This document shows, in pieces, positions 33,898 through 42,970 of a DNA stretch of 64,000 nucleotides. Position 1 is the stretch's first letter. Each line of letters begins with the position of its first letter. Source of the DNA: Tolypothrix tenuis PCC 7101 (GTDB taxonomy: Bacteria > Cyanobacteriota > Cyanobacteriia > Cyanobacteriales > Nostocaceae); contig NZ_AP018248.1 of NCBI RefSeq assembly GCF_002368295.1, positions 1,088,477 through 1,152,476 on the forward strand, written 5' to 3'. The notes under the pieces were generated by a model. It did not search any database. It had not been told where the DNA came from and saw only the letters and a program-made list of their open reading frames with translations. A program made the position numbers and the translations under genes.

Positions 33898-35112
33898 ATG
33901 AACGGCGAATCTACCTCACAATATTTAATTCCCAAAATTCCTACTCTTCCAGCACCGCCACCACCACCATTTGCAATTCAGAAAAAGCTAGTTTCTATTC
34001 AACAGATGGTACATGATGCGTACAATCTGCAAGCTACTGATATACATATTCGTGTCGGAGAATTACCACGCTTTCGCATTCGCGGACAAATGGAAGTTTA
34101 CGAATTAGTAGGTGTAGTCACACCAAAAATCTTTGACGATTATTTAGACGAGATTCTCTCCCCATCTGCCAAGCATCGGTTTGTAGAAACCAAAGAATTA
34201 GATACAGCAATTGTTTATCCTGGGCTTGTCCGCTGTCGCATCAACTGTTTTGAAACCTTAACTGGTGGCGCAATGGTGCTGCGGTTAATTACACTGCACG
34301 TTCCCAGTATTGATAGTTTGGGATTACCACCCATCCTCAAAAATGTTGTTAATAAAAAACAAGGATTAATTTTAGTTGCTGGGTCAACTGGCTCGGGTAA
34401 ATCTACTACCATAGCCGCAATGATCCGCTATTTAAATGAAACTCAACAGAAACATATCATCACCATTGAAGACCCAATTGAATATGTTCATACTTCCCAA
34501 AATAGCTTAATTAGTCAAAGGGAAGTAGGTTTACACACTCACGAATTCCATGATGCTTTACGGTCAGCATTGCGGGAAGACCCAGATGTGATTGTAGTAG
34601 GAGAAATGCGCGATCGCATCACTGTTGATACTGCCATTAAAGCTGCACAAACTGGTCACTTAGTATTAGGTACTCTGCACTCTAAAGATGCAATTGGCGC
34701 AATTAATCGCCTTCTCAATCTTTATAATCCTGATGAGCAGGCAATTATGCGGGTACAAATTGTTGATTCCTTAGTTGCTGTTGTTGCTCAACGTTTACTC
34801 AGCACAACAGATGGTGGTCGCACAGCACCTATGGAAATCTTAATTAACACACCCACTATGCAAGATTATCTATTAAAGGGTGAAGACACAGAAGCATATC
34901 AACTGATGGAAGCTAGCCACAAAGAAGGTATGCAGGTAATGAATGATGCCCTTTGCGAATTGATGCTAACTGGTCAAATCAGTATTGAAGATGCCTTCAA
35001 CAATACACCAGATATCGGTGATTTACGTCGTCGTTCTCGCAACGAAGGATTAGACCCATCTCATTCAACTGGACGTAGTTTTTTCAAAGCTTATAACTAT
35101 AGTTCCAACTGA
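33898..35112 (+). CDS. pilT: PilT-family type IV pilus retraction ATPase
   Basis: 404 residues. After a proline-rich N-terminus comes the PAS-like N-domain (ATDIHIRVGELPRFRIRGQM) and the secretion ATPase core: Walker A GSTGSGKST (162-170), Asp box with IEDPIEYVH, Walker B DVIVVGEMRD and His box GHLVLGTLHS. PilT hexamers depolymerise type IV pili for twitching and DNA uptake. The C-terminus lengthens the protein beyond the roughly 345-370 residues common for PilT. Cyanobacteria often have several PilT homologues, so this could be a PilT2/PilU-type copy. A mobile element has inserted between the stop codon and the terminator. Confidence 0.88.
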   Translation: MNGESTSQYLIPKIPTLPAPPPPPFAIQKKLVSIQQMVHDAYNLQATDIHIRVGELPRFRIRGQMEVYELVGVVTPKIFDDYLDEILSPSAKHRFVETKELDTAIVYPGLVRCRINCFETLTGGAMVLRLITLHVPSIDSLGLPPILKNVVNKKQGLILVAGSTGSGKSTTIAAMIRYLNETQQKHIITIEDPIEYVHTSQNSLISQREVGLHTHEFHDALRSALREDPDVIVVGEMRDRITVDTAIKAAQTGHLVLGTLHSKDAIGAINRLLNLYNPDEQAIMRVQIVDSLVAVVAQRLLSTTDGGRTAPMEILINTPTMQDYLLKGEDTEAYQLMEASHKEGMQVMNDALCELMLTGQISIEDAFNNTPDIGDLRRRSRNEGLDPSHSTGRSFFKAYNYSSN

Positions 35113-35143
35113 ACTGAAGTAGTTGTTTAACCAATTTCTAATA

Positions 35144-35281
35144 CAATACAGTTCAGATAAGCTCATTAGTGATTGATTTGTCACTTGTGGAAACAGCTAG
35201 CACAATTGGGGGATTCTCCCCCAAACCCCCTCCAAAATTATTGTTTTGTTGTCAATTTATTTTCTTAACTGAACTGTATTG
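35144..35281. mobile_element. Non-autonomous transposable element (MITE-like), copy 1, 138 bp
   Basis: Terminal inverted repeats CAATACAGTTCAG / CTGAACTGTATTG (13 bp, perfect) are flanked by a perfect 10-bp direct repeat ATTTCTAATA (35134-35143 and 35282-35291), which I read as the target duplication. The inside carries a GGGGGATTCTCCCCC hairpin and encodes nothing. A second copy with its own 10-bp duplication is at 46896-47061. Confidence 0.92.
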
Positions 35282-35302
35282 ATTTCTAATAGACTAAGAG
35301 AA

Positions 35303-35340
35303 CTCCCGTTACAGAGGTAAGTCTGAACGGGAGATTTTTT
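35303..35340 (+). terminator. Terminator, probably of pilT
   Basis: CTCCCGTT (35303-35310) pairs with AACGGGAG (35326-35333), then TTTTTT. It lies directly after the mobile element, which separates it from pilT. Confidence 0.85.
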
Positions 35341-35503
35341 AACGCAGAGTAACGCCATGTGTTTCCTCAGCTTCACTATTAGACTTCTTGCATAAATATT
35401 TTTGTCTAGGTCATCATGTTTTACTTTAGTTTGTAACTTACAATACATTAAAACTCTACGAAATAGACTCATGTGCAGCGTCAAATCCACAATTGCAAAT
35501 TAG

Positions 35504-35533
35504 TTGACGCAATGATTGGAAATCTTGTTTAAT
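35504..35533 (+). promoter_or_regulatory. Probable sigma70-type promoter of eno
   Basis: TTGACG (35504-35509), an 18-base spacer and TTTAAT (35528-35533), about 120 bases upstream of the eno start. Confidence 0.45.
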
Positions 35534-35652
35534 CTCAGCCTATAAAGTCCTTTAAAAGCCTATGCTAGCGATGGGGTGAAGTCAGTCATTAGGCGATCGC
35601 TTGCAAACCGGAAAAAGGTACTCTTACAAAGGAAACAAAGGATAAAGCGCAC

Positions 35653-36942
35653 ATGAGTACAACTGTAGATACTGCCATTGAGGCGATTGTTGCCCGTGAA
35701 ATTCTTGACTCACGGGGTAGACCAACTATTGAAGCAGAAGTACATTTGCTTAACGGTGCAGTGGGATTGGCACAGGTTCCCAGTGGTGCCTCTACTGGCA
35801 CTTTTGAAGCACACGAACTGCGAGATAAGGATAAAAGCCGTTATGGGGGTAAAGGCGTACTGAAGGCGGTACAAAACGTTCACGATGCACTTGCGCCGAA
35901 GTTATTAAACTTGGATGCCCTCAATCAAGAATTGATCGACCGGACGATGATCGCTGCCGATGGTTCTGCCAACAAATCCAATTTAGGTGCAAATGCAATT
36001 TTGGCAGTTTCTTTGGCTGCGGCTAAAGCTGGTGCTGAGTCGCTAGGTATCCCCCTATATCGCTACTTAGGCGGGCCTTTAGCGAATTTGCTGCCAGTAC
36101 CGTTGATGAACGTGATTAATGGCGGTGCCCACGCAGCTAACAATGTGGATTTTCAAGAGTTTATGATTGTCCCCATTGGCGCGTCTTCCTTCCGGGAAGC
36201 TTTGCGCTGGGGGGCAGAGGTGTTTGCTACCCTGAGCGAAGTATTAGCTGACAAGGGTTTATTAACTGGTGTGGGCGATGAAGGTGGTTTTGCCCCTAAC
36301 TTAGAGTCCAATCAGGTAGCTTTGGAATTGCTAGTTGCTGCCATTCAGAAAGCTGGTTATAAACCTGGGGAACAAGTCGCGTTAGCTTTAGATGTGGCAG
36401 CTAGTGAATTTTACAAAAATGGACAATATGTCTACGACGGTAAACCCCACGCGCCCACAGAATTTATTGATTATCTCGCCCAATTAGTTGACCAATACCC
36501 AATTGTCTCCATTGAAGATGGCTTGCATGAAGAAGATTGGCAGAGTTGGCAATTGCTCACCCAGAAGTTGGGTTCAAAAGTACAGTTAGTAGGCGATGAC
36601 TTATTTGTAACTAACGCCACCCGCTTACAAAAAGGCATTGAACAAAAAGCTGGCAACGCCATTTTGATTAAACTCAATCAAATTGGTTCTTTGACCGAAA
36701 CTTTAGAAACCATTGACCTTGGAACCCGCAACGGTTTCCGGTCAGTCATTAGCCATCGTTCTGGTGAAACCGAAGACACCACGATCGCGGATTTAGCTGT
36801 AGCCACCCGTGCAGGTCAAATCAAAACCGGTTCTCTCTGCCGTAGCGAACGAGTTGCCAAATACAACCGCCTGCTTCGCATCGAAGATGAACTAGGCGAT
36901 CGCGCCATTTATGCAGGTGCAGTGGGTTTAGGGCCGAAGTAG
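35653..36942 (+). CDS. eno: Enolase
   Basis: 429 residues, full length. Characteristic motifs: AREILDSRGRPT, SGASTGTFEAHELRD, GGAHAANNVDFQEFM, GVGDEGGFAPN (catalytic Glu), SIEDGLHEEDW, LVGDDLFVTN (metal Asp), and ISHRSGETEDT. It converts 2-phosphoglycerate to phosphoenolpyruvate in the cytosol. It is monocistronic with a promoter-like site at 35504-35533, and is convergent with argC across a repeat block. Confidence 0.97.
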   Translation: MSTTVDTAIEAIVAREILDSRGRPTIEAEVHLLNGAVGLAQVPSGASTGTFEAHELRDKDKSRYGGKGVLKAVQNVHDALAPKLLNLDALNQELIDRTMIAADGSANKSNLGANAILAVSLAAAKAGAESLGIPLYRYLGGPLANLLPVPLMNVINGGAHAANNVDFQEFMIVPIGASSFREALRWGAEVFATLSEVLADKGLLTGVGDEGGFAPNLESNQVALELLVAAIQKAGYKPGEQVALALDVAASEFYKNGQYVYDGKPHAPTEFIDYLAQLVDQYPIVSIEDGLHEEDWQSWQLLTQKLGSKVQLVGDDLFVTNATRLQKGIEQKAGNAILIKLNQIGSLTETLETIDLGTRNGFRSVISHRSGETEDTTIADLAVATRAGQIKTGSLCRSERVAKYNRLLRIEDELGDRAIYAGAVGLGPK

Positions 36943-36943
36943 G

Positions 36944-37058
36944 GATTGGGGAACTCGGGGCCCCCTCTGGGGATAAGGGGTAATGGGGATTGGGGAAAAT
37001 TCCAATTACCTATTACCCATTACCCATTACCAATGCCCCATGCCCCATGCCCAATGCC
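36944..37058. repeat. STRR block between eno and argC, with the 40-bp shared element
   Basis: GGGGATT, TTACCCA and CCCATGC heptamers plus a 40-bp element at 36948-36987 identical to 13694-13733 in the ligase gene. Confidence 0.9.
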
Positions 37059-37061
37059 CTT

Positions 37062-38120
37062 TTACGGATAAAACCCAAGTTTGGGCAATCCCAAAGTTTC
37101 ATCCCAACCCATCATGATGTTTAAACATTGAATAGCTTGACCCGCTTGTCCTTTAATCAGGTTATCGATTGCGGACATCACAATCACGCGTCCGGTGCGC
37201 GGGTCAACTTCTATACCTATGTAGCAAAGATTGCTGCCACTAGCCCATTTTGTTTGCGGGTAAACTCCACTATCGCAAACTCTTACCCAAGGGCAATTAC
37301 GGTAAAAAGCATTGTAAATTGTTACCATATCATCCCTGACTAAACCGGGATCGCGCAGTGTGGCATAAACTGTCGCTAAAATCCCCCGCACCATCGGGAT
37401 TAAATGTGGTGTGAATTGAACTTTAACTTCGTGTCCTGCAAGTTCGCTGCAAATTTGCTCAATTTCTGGTGTGTGACGATGGCGACCAACTCCGTAGGGC
37501 GAGAGAGAGTTGTCTGCTTCAGCCAAGAGCATATTAATTTTGGCTTGTCTGCCGCCGCCAGATGTGCCAGATTTAGCGTCAATAATGGCGGTTTCGGGGA
37601 CAATTAAGCCCTGCTTCAACAGAGGAGAGAGTGCCAGCAGACTGGCGGTAGGGTAGCAGCCAGGACAGCCGACAAGCTGGGCTTCACTGATGCGATCGCG
37701 ATAAAGTTCTGGTAATCCATATACTGCTGTAGCCGCAGTTGATTGATCGCTGCGCTCAGTTCCGTACCAAGTGGTATAGGTTGCCAAATCACTAAATCGA
37801 TAATCGGCACTCAGATCTAGTACCTTACAGCCTTTTTCGAGCAGTATTGGTGTAATTTGGCAAGCCAGACCATTTGGCAAAGAGAGAAACACTGCTTCAC
37901 AGCGTTGGGCAATGACTTCTGCATCTACCGCCTCAATGGGCAAGTTTACTGCATGAGCCAGATGAGGGTAGAGATCCGCAAAGGGTTTTCCGGCACTACT
38001 CTCACCGCCTAAATAAACTAATTCGACTTCTGGATGATCCATCAGTAGCCGAACTAACTGCACTCCGCCATAGCCTGACGCGCCAACAATCCCAACTTGT
38101 ACGCGTCCATTTTTGCCCAT
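37062..38120 (-). CDS. argC: N-acetyl-gamma-glutamyl-phosphate reductase
   Basis: 352 residues. The NADP-binding start VGIVGASGYGGVQLVRLL, active-site Cys in LVGCPGCYPTASLLAL, and RHRHTPEIEQ and GQAGQAIQCLNIMMG near the end, all typical of ArgC. It makes N-acetylglutamate semialdehyde, the substrate of the argD product encoded at the left edge of this window. The ends of argC and eno converge. Confidence 0.96.
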   Translation of the reverse strand: MGKNGRVQVGIVGASGYGGVQLVRLLMDHPEVELVYLGGESSAGKPFADLYPHLAHAVNLPIEAVDAEVIAQRCEAVFLSLPNGLACQITPILLEKGCKVLDLSADYRFSDLATYTTWYGTERSDQSTAATAVYGLPELYRDRISEAQLVGCPGCYPTASLLALSPLLKQGLIVPETAIIDAKSGTSGGGRQAKINMLLAEADNSLSPYGVGRHRHTPEIEQICSELAGHEVKVQFTPHLIPMVRGILATVYATLRDPGLVRDDMVTIYNAFYRNCPWVRVCDSGVYPQTKWASGSNLCYIGIEVDPRTGRVIVMSAIDNLIKGQAGQAIQCLNIMMGWDETLGLPKLGFYP

Positions 38121-38663
38121 GATGATGAAATCCTTATCAGCTTTTGTTTAATTGAGTTATTAGCTATCAACATATCAGCGACTAGTAGTCTACAAACCCA
38201 AAATTATTAGGTGAGGGTTGGGAAAAAGGTTAAAGGTTACATCTTTTCCCTGTCCCCCTTGCCCTTTACCCCGCCAAGTTTCCTTGGCGAACTACTAGAG
38301 GCGCAACGCACAATCAGCCACCGACTGAAGCCGGGGTATTAGTGGCTCTGCACTTAGTAGCGGCGAGATTTTATGCTCTCACCAAAAGTCAATTTTTTAG
38401 CTGTTTCCTCCCAAGGGGGCAGAAACAGCTGTTTACATTCTTTAGTGAAGAGGGAATTAGACATTGGGAAAATACCATATTCACGCAATTCCTGAGCTTT
38501 TTGGTCAGGAAAGAGCCAGAAATAATACTCTCGCTTTGAGCGTCTTACTGCCACACATGAGTATTAAACCTCAATTTTAGGGCAGAAATTTTTTGTCATG
38601 TTATCAAATCATTGCTAGTGTACTTCTCTGCCTTATAAAGGAGTTACAATCTAAAAGAAGAAA
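38121..38663. other. 543-bp leader region upstream of ribBA
   Basis: Contains a pyrimidine-rich stretch with a TTCCTTGGCGAACTACTAGA repeat (compare about 19840-19860), a dyad AGCCAC...GTGGCT around a GCCGGGG motif at about 38314-38346, and a 9-bp hairpin at 38399-38430. I looked for an FMN (RFN) riboswitch and did not find its conserved core. The 65-codon open frames across 38342-38554 are not convincing genes. Confidence 0.5.
38399..38430. repeat. Hairpin upstream of ribBA
   Basis: AGCTGTTTC (38399-38407) pairs with GAAACAGCT (38422-38430); the 14-nt loop contains CCC and GGGGG. Neither strand has a proper T-tract after the stem. Confidence 0.55.
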
Positions 38664-40490
38664 TTGTTAAAAAAATTTACTTTTGGTAGCTGGAATTCCT
38701 CTGTGTCAAAGCCTAAGACTAAACGGCAGTCGCCAGCCACTCCCCTCAACTCTAGTGAACAGAGTACTGGGGTGGCTCCGCAAGTAGAGCAAGCCTTTCA
38801 GCAGTCGCCTGAGTCGGCTGATGGTGCTAGTGCTGCAATTTCATCCTTCAAGTTTGATTCCATTGACGCAGCTTTGGCAGATTTAAAAGCTGGGCGTGTC
38901 ATCGTCGTGGTAGATGACGAAAATCGCGAAAATGAGGGTGACTTGATTTGTGCTGCCCAATTTGCCACACCCGACATGATTAATTTTATGGCGGTGGAAG
39001 CAAGAGGACTGATTTGTCTGGCGATGAGTGGCGATCGCCTCGATGAACTAGACTTACCGTTAATGGTGAGCAATATTACCGACACCAACCAAACTGCTTT
39101 TACAGTCAGCATTGATGCGGGGCCGCATTTGGGTGTCAGTACAGGGATCTCCGCCGAAGACCGCGCGCGGACAATCCAGGTGACTCTCAACCCAGCCACA
39201 CAACCCTCAGATTTACGCCGTCCTGGGCATATTTTCCCCCTACGCGCTAAAGCTGGTGGCGTACTCAAACGGGCGGGACATACAGAAGCGGCTGTAGACT
39301 TATCTCGATTAGCAGGGTTGTACCCAGCTGGAGTAATTTGTGAAATTCAAAACTCCGATGGTTCGATGGCAAGGTTGCCCCAGCTAATTGAGTATGCTCA
39401 TAGTCATCATCTCAAAATTATTAGTATTGCGGATTTAATTAGTTATCGTCTGCAACACGATCGCTTAGTTATTCGCGAAAGTATTGCCGATTTACCCACT
39501 CAGTTTGGTCATTTCAAAATCTACGCTTACCGCCATACTTTAGATAATTGCGAACACGTAGCCATTGTTAAGGGCGATCCCGCTACCTTTAAAGATGAGC
39601 CAGTCATGGTGCGGATGCACTCGGAATGTCTGACTGGTGACGCTTTGGGTTCTTTGCGCTGCGACTGCCGGATGCAATTGCAAGCTGCACTCAAAATGAT
39701 TGAAGCGGCTGGACAAGGTGTCGTAGTTTACCTGCGTCAAGAAGGGCGGGGAATTGGCTTAATTAATAAACTCAAAGCCTATTCCCTACAGGATATGGGG
39801 CTGGATACAGTAGAAGCCAACGAGCGCTTAGGGTTCGCCGCCGATTTGCGAGACTATGGTATGGGCGCACAAATGCTCATGGATTTAGGAGTCAAGCAGA
39901 TTCGTTTGATTACTAATAATCCCCGTAAAATTGCGGGGGTGAAAGGCTATGGCTTAGAAGTAGTTGATCGCGTACCGTTATTGATTGAAGCCAACGATTA
40001 CAATTCCTATTACTTAGCAACCAAAGCTAAGAAGTTAGGACATATGCTGCTGCAAACTTATTTAGTCACAGTAGCTATTCACTGGCAAGATGATCCCCAA
40101 TCGGTCACACAACGCTATGAACGCTTAGAAAAAATTCGGCATTTAGCGAAAAATCATCACCTATTACTGCAAGAAGAAGCGCGACCACTAGCGATCGCCC
40201 TCTTCGACAAGCCATCATTAACAGTACACTTGGGTTTTGACCAACCAAAAGTTGCAGATGGCGATTGGTATCAGCAAAAAGGTCATCCTTACCTGCAAGC
40301 CATCTGTCAAATTCTCGATCATCTCGCAACTTTGCCTTATATCGAAAAACTAGAATTTTTGATTTCATCTGGTAGCGATCCGCTGACGAATTTACAAGTC
40401 CAGGTAGATCGTCAGACCTTTGAAGCGGGTACACTACCCTCGACAATTTGCGATCGCTTAGAAACTCAGAAAATCTATAGCTTTAGTTAA
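38664..40490 (+). CDS. ribBA: RibBA: 3,4-dihydroxy-2-butanone 4-phosphate synthase / GTP cyclohydrolase II
   Basis: 608 residues. The DHBP synthase domain (about 66-270; DDENRENEGDLICAAQF, RPGHIFPL, RAGHTEAAVDL) is fused to GTP cyclohydrolase II (about 275-475), which has the zinc cysteines in HSECLTGDALGSLRCDC and RQEGRGIGLINK. Both supply riboflavin synthesis. A 60-residue low-complexity N-terminus and a C-terminal extension of about 130 residues make it longer than E. coli-type fusions. The start is a TTG at 38664; AAGGAG lies some 20 bases upstream, and a GTG about 13 codons in is an alternative. A strong terminator follows. Confidence 0.93.
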   Translation: MLKKFTFGSWNSSVSKPKTKRQSPATPLNSSEQSTGVAPQVEQAFQQSPESADGASAAISSFKFDSIDAALADLKAGRVIVVVDDENRENEGDLICAAQFATPDMINFMAVEARGLICLAMSGDRLDELDLPLMVSNITDTNQTAFTVSIDAGPHLGVSTGISAEDRARTIQVTLNPATQPSDLRRPGHIFPLRAKAGGVLKRAGHTEAAVDLSRLAGLYPAGVICEIQNSDGSMARLPQLIEYAHSHHLKIISIADLISYRLQHDRLVIRESIADLPTQFGHFKIYAYRHTLDNCEHVAIVKGDPATFKDEPVMVRMHSECLTGDALGSLRCDCRMQLQAALKMIEAAGQGVVVYLRQEGRGIGLINKLKAYSLQDMGLDTVEANERLGFAADLRDYGMGAQMLMDLGVKQIRLITNNPRKIAGVKGYGLEVVDRVPLLIEANDYNSYYLATKAKKLGHMLLQTYLVTVAIHWQDDPQSVTQRYERLEKIRHLAKNHHLLLQEEARPLAIALFDKPSLTVHLGFDQPKVADGDWYQQKGHPYLQAICQILDHLATLPYIEKLEFLISSGSDPLTNLQVQVDRQTFEAGTLPSTICDRLETQKIYSFS

Positions 40491-40497
40491 ATCCAAT

Positions 40498-40535
40498 AAA
40501 ACCCACGTCTCACCTGTTCAATGAGCGTGGGTTTT
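40498..40535 (+). terminator. Terminator of ribBA (bidirectional type)
   Basis: AAAACCCACG (40498-40507) pairs with CGTGGGTTTT (40526-40535), with an inner CTCA/TGAG pairing. Confidence 0.88.
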
Positions 40536-40922
40536 AACTGTAATTTCGTAATTCGTAATTAAAAACATAGCGTGTTTTATGCAGGAGGATAACGCACCTT
40601 TTATTATGGAAAATATTTCGGTGCGTTGCGCTGCGCGACAACACACCCTACTGGACTGACACGCCGAAAATGTGGCAATATAATTTTCTTGTGGGGTAGA
40701 CATCTTGTCCGCCTAGGACGGGCAAGATGCCCATCCCACAAGAGTTTGAGCAATGCACTATTTTAGCCTTGCCACGCTACTACATTAAATTAATATTTAG
40801 ATAAATAGTAGTGAATAGTTATATGACAGGAGCAGCTGCTCTAGTAAAGCAATATATCGAACAACGAGAGCAAGGGATCGCAGGAACAGGTATTTCTCCT
40901 GATTCAATAATCAAAAATGGTT
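40536..40922. other. Repeat-containing gap after ribBA
   Basis: Contains a GTGCGTTGCGCTGCGCGAC repeat near 40620, a 53-bp imperfect palindrome at 40689-40741, and a small open frame from 40823. Confidence 0.6.
40689..40741. repeat. 53-bp imperfect palindrome
   Basis: TTGTGGG...CATCTTG pairs with CAAGATG...CCCACAA around a TCCGCCTAGGA centre. No T-tract follows, so it is a repeat element rather than a terminator. Confidence 0.7.
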
Positions 40923-40960
40923 TTAACTCAGGCGTTGGCGATAGCTATGAAGCAAATTAA
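40823..40960 (+). CDS. Possible small protein, 45 aa
   Basis: ATG 40823 to TAA 40960 encodes 45 residues starting MTGAAALVKQYIEQREQG and ending SGVGDSYEAN. The sequence is of normal composition, but there is no clear ribosome site and the last 38 bases overlap the end of the convergent amidase gene. It may be a fragment of a larger, lost gene. Low confidence. Confidence 0.2.
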   Translation: MTGAAALVKQYIEQREQGIAGTGISPDSIIKNGFNSGVGDSYEAN

Positions 40961-41774
40961 AGAACTTGTCAAAATCAAAGTTTATTGGGTCAATTTTTTG
41001 GCGTGAACGGTCTACAGCTTTATGGGTAGTAATCCGCTCATCGGGAACTTGACTTTGAGCGATTAACCAAGCTAAAGATTGATATTGAGCTTCTGTATAG
41101 CCACTGTGATATTCTGCTTTGTCATTTCCCCAAGCTTCTGGCGGTGTTTCTAAAGAAACGTGATAGGCAAAGTTATTAACAGAAGGTGGTAAATTGGGAT
41201 TTGTTTTCACCGTTTCCTCACCATTAGGGCCATCAAACACCGAATTACCTGCACCAAAGGCGCGTTTATCTGGAGGAATGAGATAAACCACTGTCCCATC
41301 TTGGGTAATTAAGGTGTGATAACTTGCTTGAATATTTTCATTATCATGGGGTGTTTGAAAAAAATTAACCGCGCTAGAAGCCGAATTACCAGTTTCATGT
41401 ATGACTATAATTGGCTGGTTGTGGAGAGTCACACCATTAATATCTTTGGCGTAACGTTCTCCATAGTTGGTTGGGTTTACATTGGTGATGAGATATCGAG
41501 GTTTATAGCTAGCAAATGCTTGAGTAGTGCGATACAATCCTGCAACCGTTTTCTTTTTGGCTGGTGGTTTGATTGCAATCTGAGGTTTAGCCTCGAGATT
41601 TTTCTCTGATTGTAATTGCGCCTGGGGATACTCACTCCAAGCTATAACATCTTGATTAGATATTGCATTATTGTTCTCAATTTTTGCTGATTTACCAGCA
41701 AAAACCGCCAAAATTAGAGTGGCGAACAATAAGAAAATAAGCATTACTTTAGTCGCCCATTCTCTAAATCTCAT
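40923..41774 (-). CDS. N-acetylmuramoyl-L-alanine amidase (Amidase_2/PGRP fold), membrane-anchored
   Basis: 283 residues. One N-terminal membrane helix (VMLIFLLFATLILAVFA), a linker rich in K/P/A (to about residue 110), then the amidase domain: PIIVIHETGNS with the first zinc His, QASYHTLITQDG, NNFAYHVSLE and a C-terminal TTHKAVDRSRQKIDP with the last zinc ligands. It should cleave the MurNAc-L-Ala bond of peptidoglycan at the periplasmic face. It may act in wall remodelling or septal nanopore formation, as amidases do in filamentous cyanobacteria; the role here is inference. Confidence 0.88.
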   Translation of the reverse strand: MRFREWATKVMLIFLLFATLILAVFAGKSAKIENNNAISNQDVIAWSEYPQAQLQSEKNLEAKPQIAIKPPAKKKTVAGLYRTTQAFASYKPRYLITNVNPTNYGERYAKDINGVTLHNQPIIVIHETGNSASSAVNFFQTPHDNENIQASYHTLITQDGTVVYLIPPDKRAFGAGNSVFDGPNGEETVKTNPNLPPSVNNFAYHVSLETPPEAWGNDKAEYHSGYTEAQYQSLAWLIAQSQVPDERITTHKAVDRSRQKIDPINFDFDKFFNLLHSYRQRLS

Positions 41775-42000
41775 TTTTTTATACTAATAAAATACTTACT
41801 ACTAATTTTAATATCTAGATATTACAGAAAAATAGACTATTAGTATACTTGTCTGGGCTAAGTATTTCTGTTAGGCTATAAATCTTTTCATATGGAAATA
41901 TAGGTTAGGCTTTTAAGATTAATGTTGGGTTGTGCTGCACTTAACCCACCGACATCTGCTATATCTGCTGCTTGTAAGAAATGCAGGTTTAGCTATTACT

Positions 42001-42612
42001 CTATAAACCATCCCACTGAAATTCAGCTAGCATTAATAAACAAAAAGCCATAAAAGCGCCAGTAATGAGAAACTGCCAAGGAGCAATATAAGGTAATAAA
42101 AAGATTAACAATAGGTGCAGTATACCTGTGAAGATCAGGGCACGCGATCGCACTCCTAAAGCAGTACAAATGTATCCGATGCTGCTTAACCCTAACCACA
42201 ATCCACAGAGATTTGATAGTATCTCAACCCAACCGCAATAAATACTCAAATCTGTTAAAACAACACCCAATAGCATTAATATTACCCAGGAATATAGCAC
42301 CCATTTCACTTTTCTTTCGCTTACCCAGTAATTAGCCCAACTTATCATTGCTACTGTGCCGATACAACTGAGGATAGTCCATAAAGTAGCTTGCAAACTC
42401 CAACTAATAGGAAGAAACTGAGCATTTATAAATATTGTTAGTAATAGCAAACTCCAAAATATGCACGCTTGATCGACGCAGGTATAAAAAGTGGAATGAA
42501 GTTTCACACTGCCGATTTGCCAGTTAATATACCTGATTCCAAACTGTTTTTGAACTTCTAGAGTTAATAGTTTACGCACTAAAAGAGGTTGTGAATAATT
42601 AAAAAAACTCAT
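42001..42612 (-). CDS. Polytopic membrane protein of unknown function
   Basis: 203 residues with five or six hydrophobic helices (for example ACIFWSLLLLTIFINAQFL, WVLYSWVILMLLGVVL, ALIFTGILHLLLIFLLPYI). The N-terminus (about 50 residues) is soluble. No motif is recognised. It is on the same strand as its neighbours but separated by gaps of more than 200 bases. Confidence 0.7.
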   Translation of the reverse strand: MSFFNYSQPLLVRKLLTLEVQKQFGIRYINWQIGSVKLHSTFYTCVDQACIFWSLLLLTIFINAQFLPISWSLQATLWTILSCIGTVAMISWANYWVSERKVKWVLYSWVILMLLGVVLTDLSIYCGWVEILSNLCGLWLGLSSIGYICTALGVRSRALIFTGILHLLLIFLLPYIAPWQFLITGAFMAFCLLMLAEFQWDGL

Positions 42613-42740
42613 TATGGAAAGTTTTTACCAAGTTTATATAATCTTTTTTGTTATATATAAAATTATTTGAGTTTTAATCTAATCTCTCTTGGGTGATAAA
42701 TTTAGCTTTGTTATATTCTGTATTTAGTTATAATTTTGTA

Positions 42741-42865
42741 ATTGTTTTTACAGAAACCTAGATGGATAAATAAACCTAAAGCCAGAAAATTTATCCGATG
42801 GCTGAATTATTATCATTTCATGACAAAAATTCCGACTGTATAGAGGTCGGAATTAAATTTTTTTT
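42741..42865 (+). ncRNA. Possible small RNA, about 125 nt
   Basis: TATAAT at 42729-42734, with a weak TTTGTT 16 bases upstream, precedes a gene-free stretch ending in a strong plus-strand terminator (42828-42865), although no plus-strand gene ends here. No known family is recognised. Confidence 0.3.
42828..42865 (+). terminator. Strong terminator, usable in both directions
   Basis: AATTCCGAC (42828-42836) pairs with GTCGGAATT (42846-42854); TTTTTTTT follows on the plus strand and ATTTTTG on the minus strand, where it can end the phytol-kinase-like transcript. Confidence 0.85.
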
Positions 42866-42941
42866 AATAGTAATTGGGTCAATAAATCACAGCTAATCTT
42901 TCAGATGATAAGACTTATTTTTGATTTTTGAAATTCATGTG

Positions 42942-42970
42942 GGATGCGTTACGCTGAAGCTAACGCATCC
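42942..42970. repeat. GATGCGTTA palindromic repeat, copy 2
   Basis: GGATGCGTTA (42942-42951) and TAACGCATCC (42961-42970) around CGCTGAAGC. Confidence 0.85.

Larger units (their letters stand above)
35113..35652. other. 540-bp gap between pilT and eno
   Basis: Contains a 138-bp transposon-like element, the displaced pilT terminator and the eno promoter. No gene. Confidence 0.7.

Noticed and set aside
38342..38554. 65-codon open frames on both strands before ribBA
   Set aside because: Covered by a hairpin, without ribosome sites, and not like any family I know.
38121..38663. FMN riboswitch upstream of ribBA
   Set aside because: The conserved RFN core (AGGGGCA, ACCGGCGGT-type segments) was not found.
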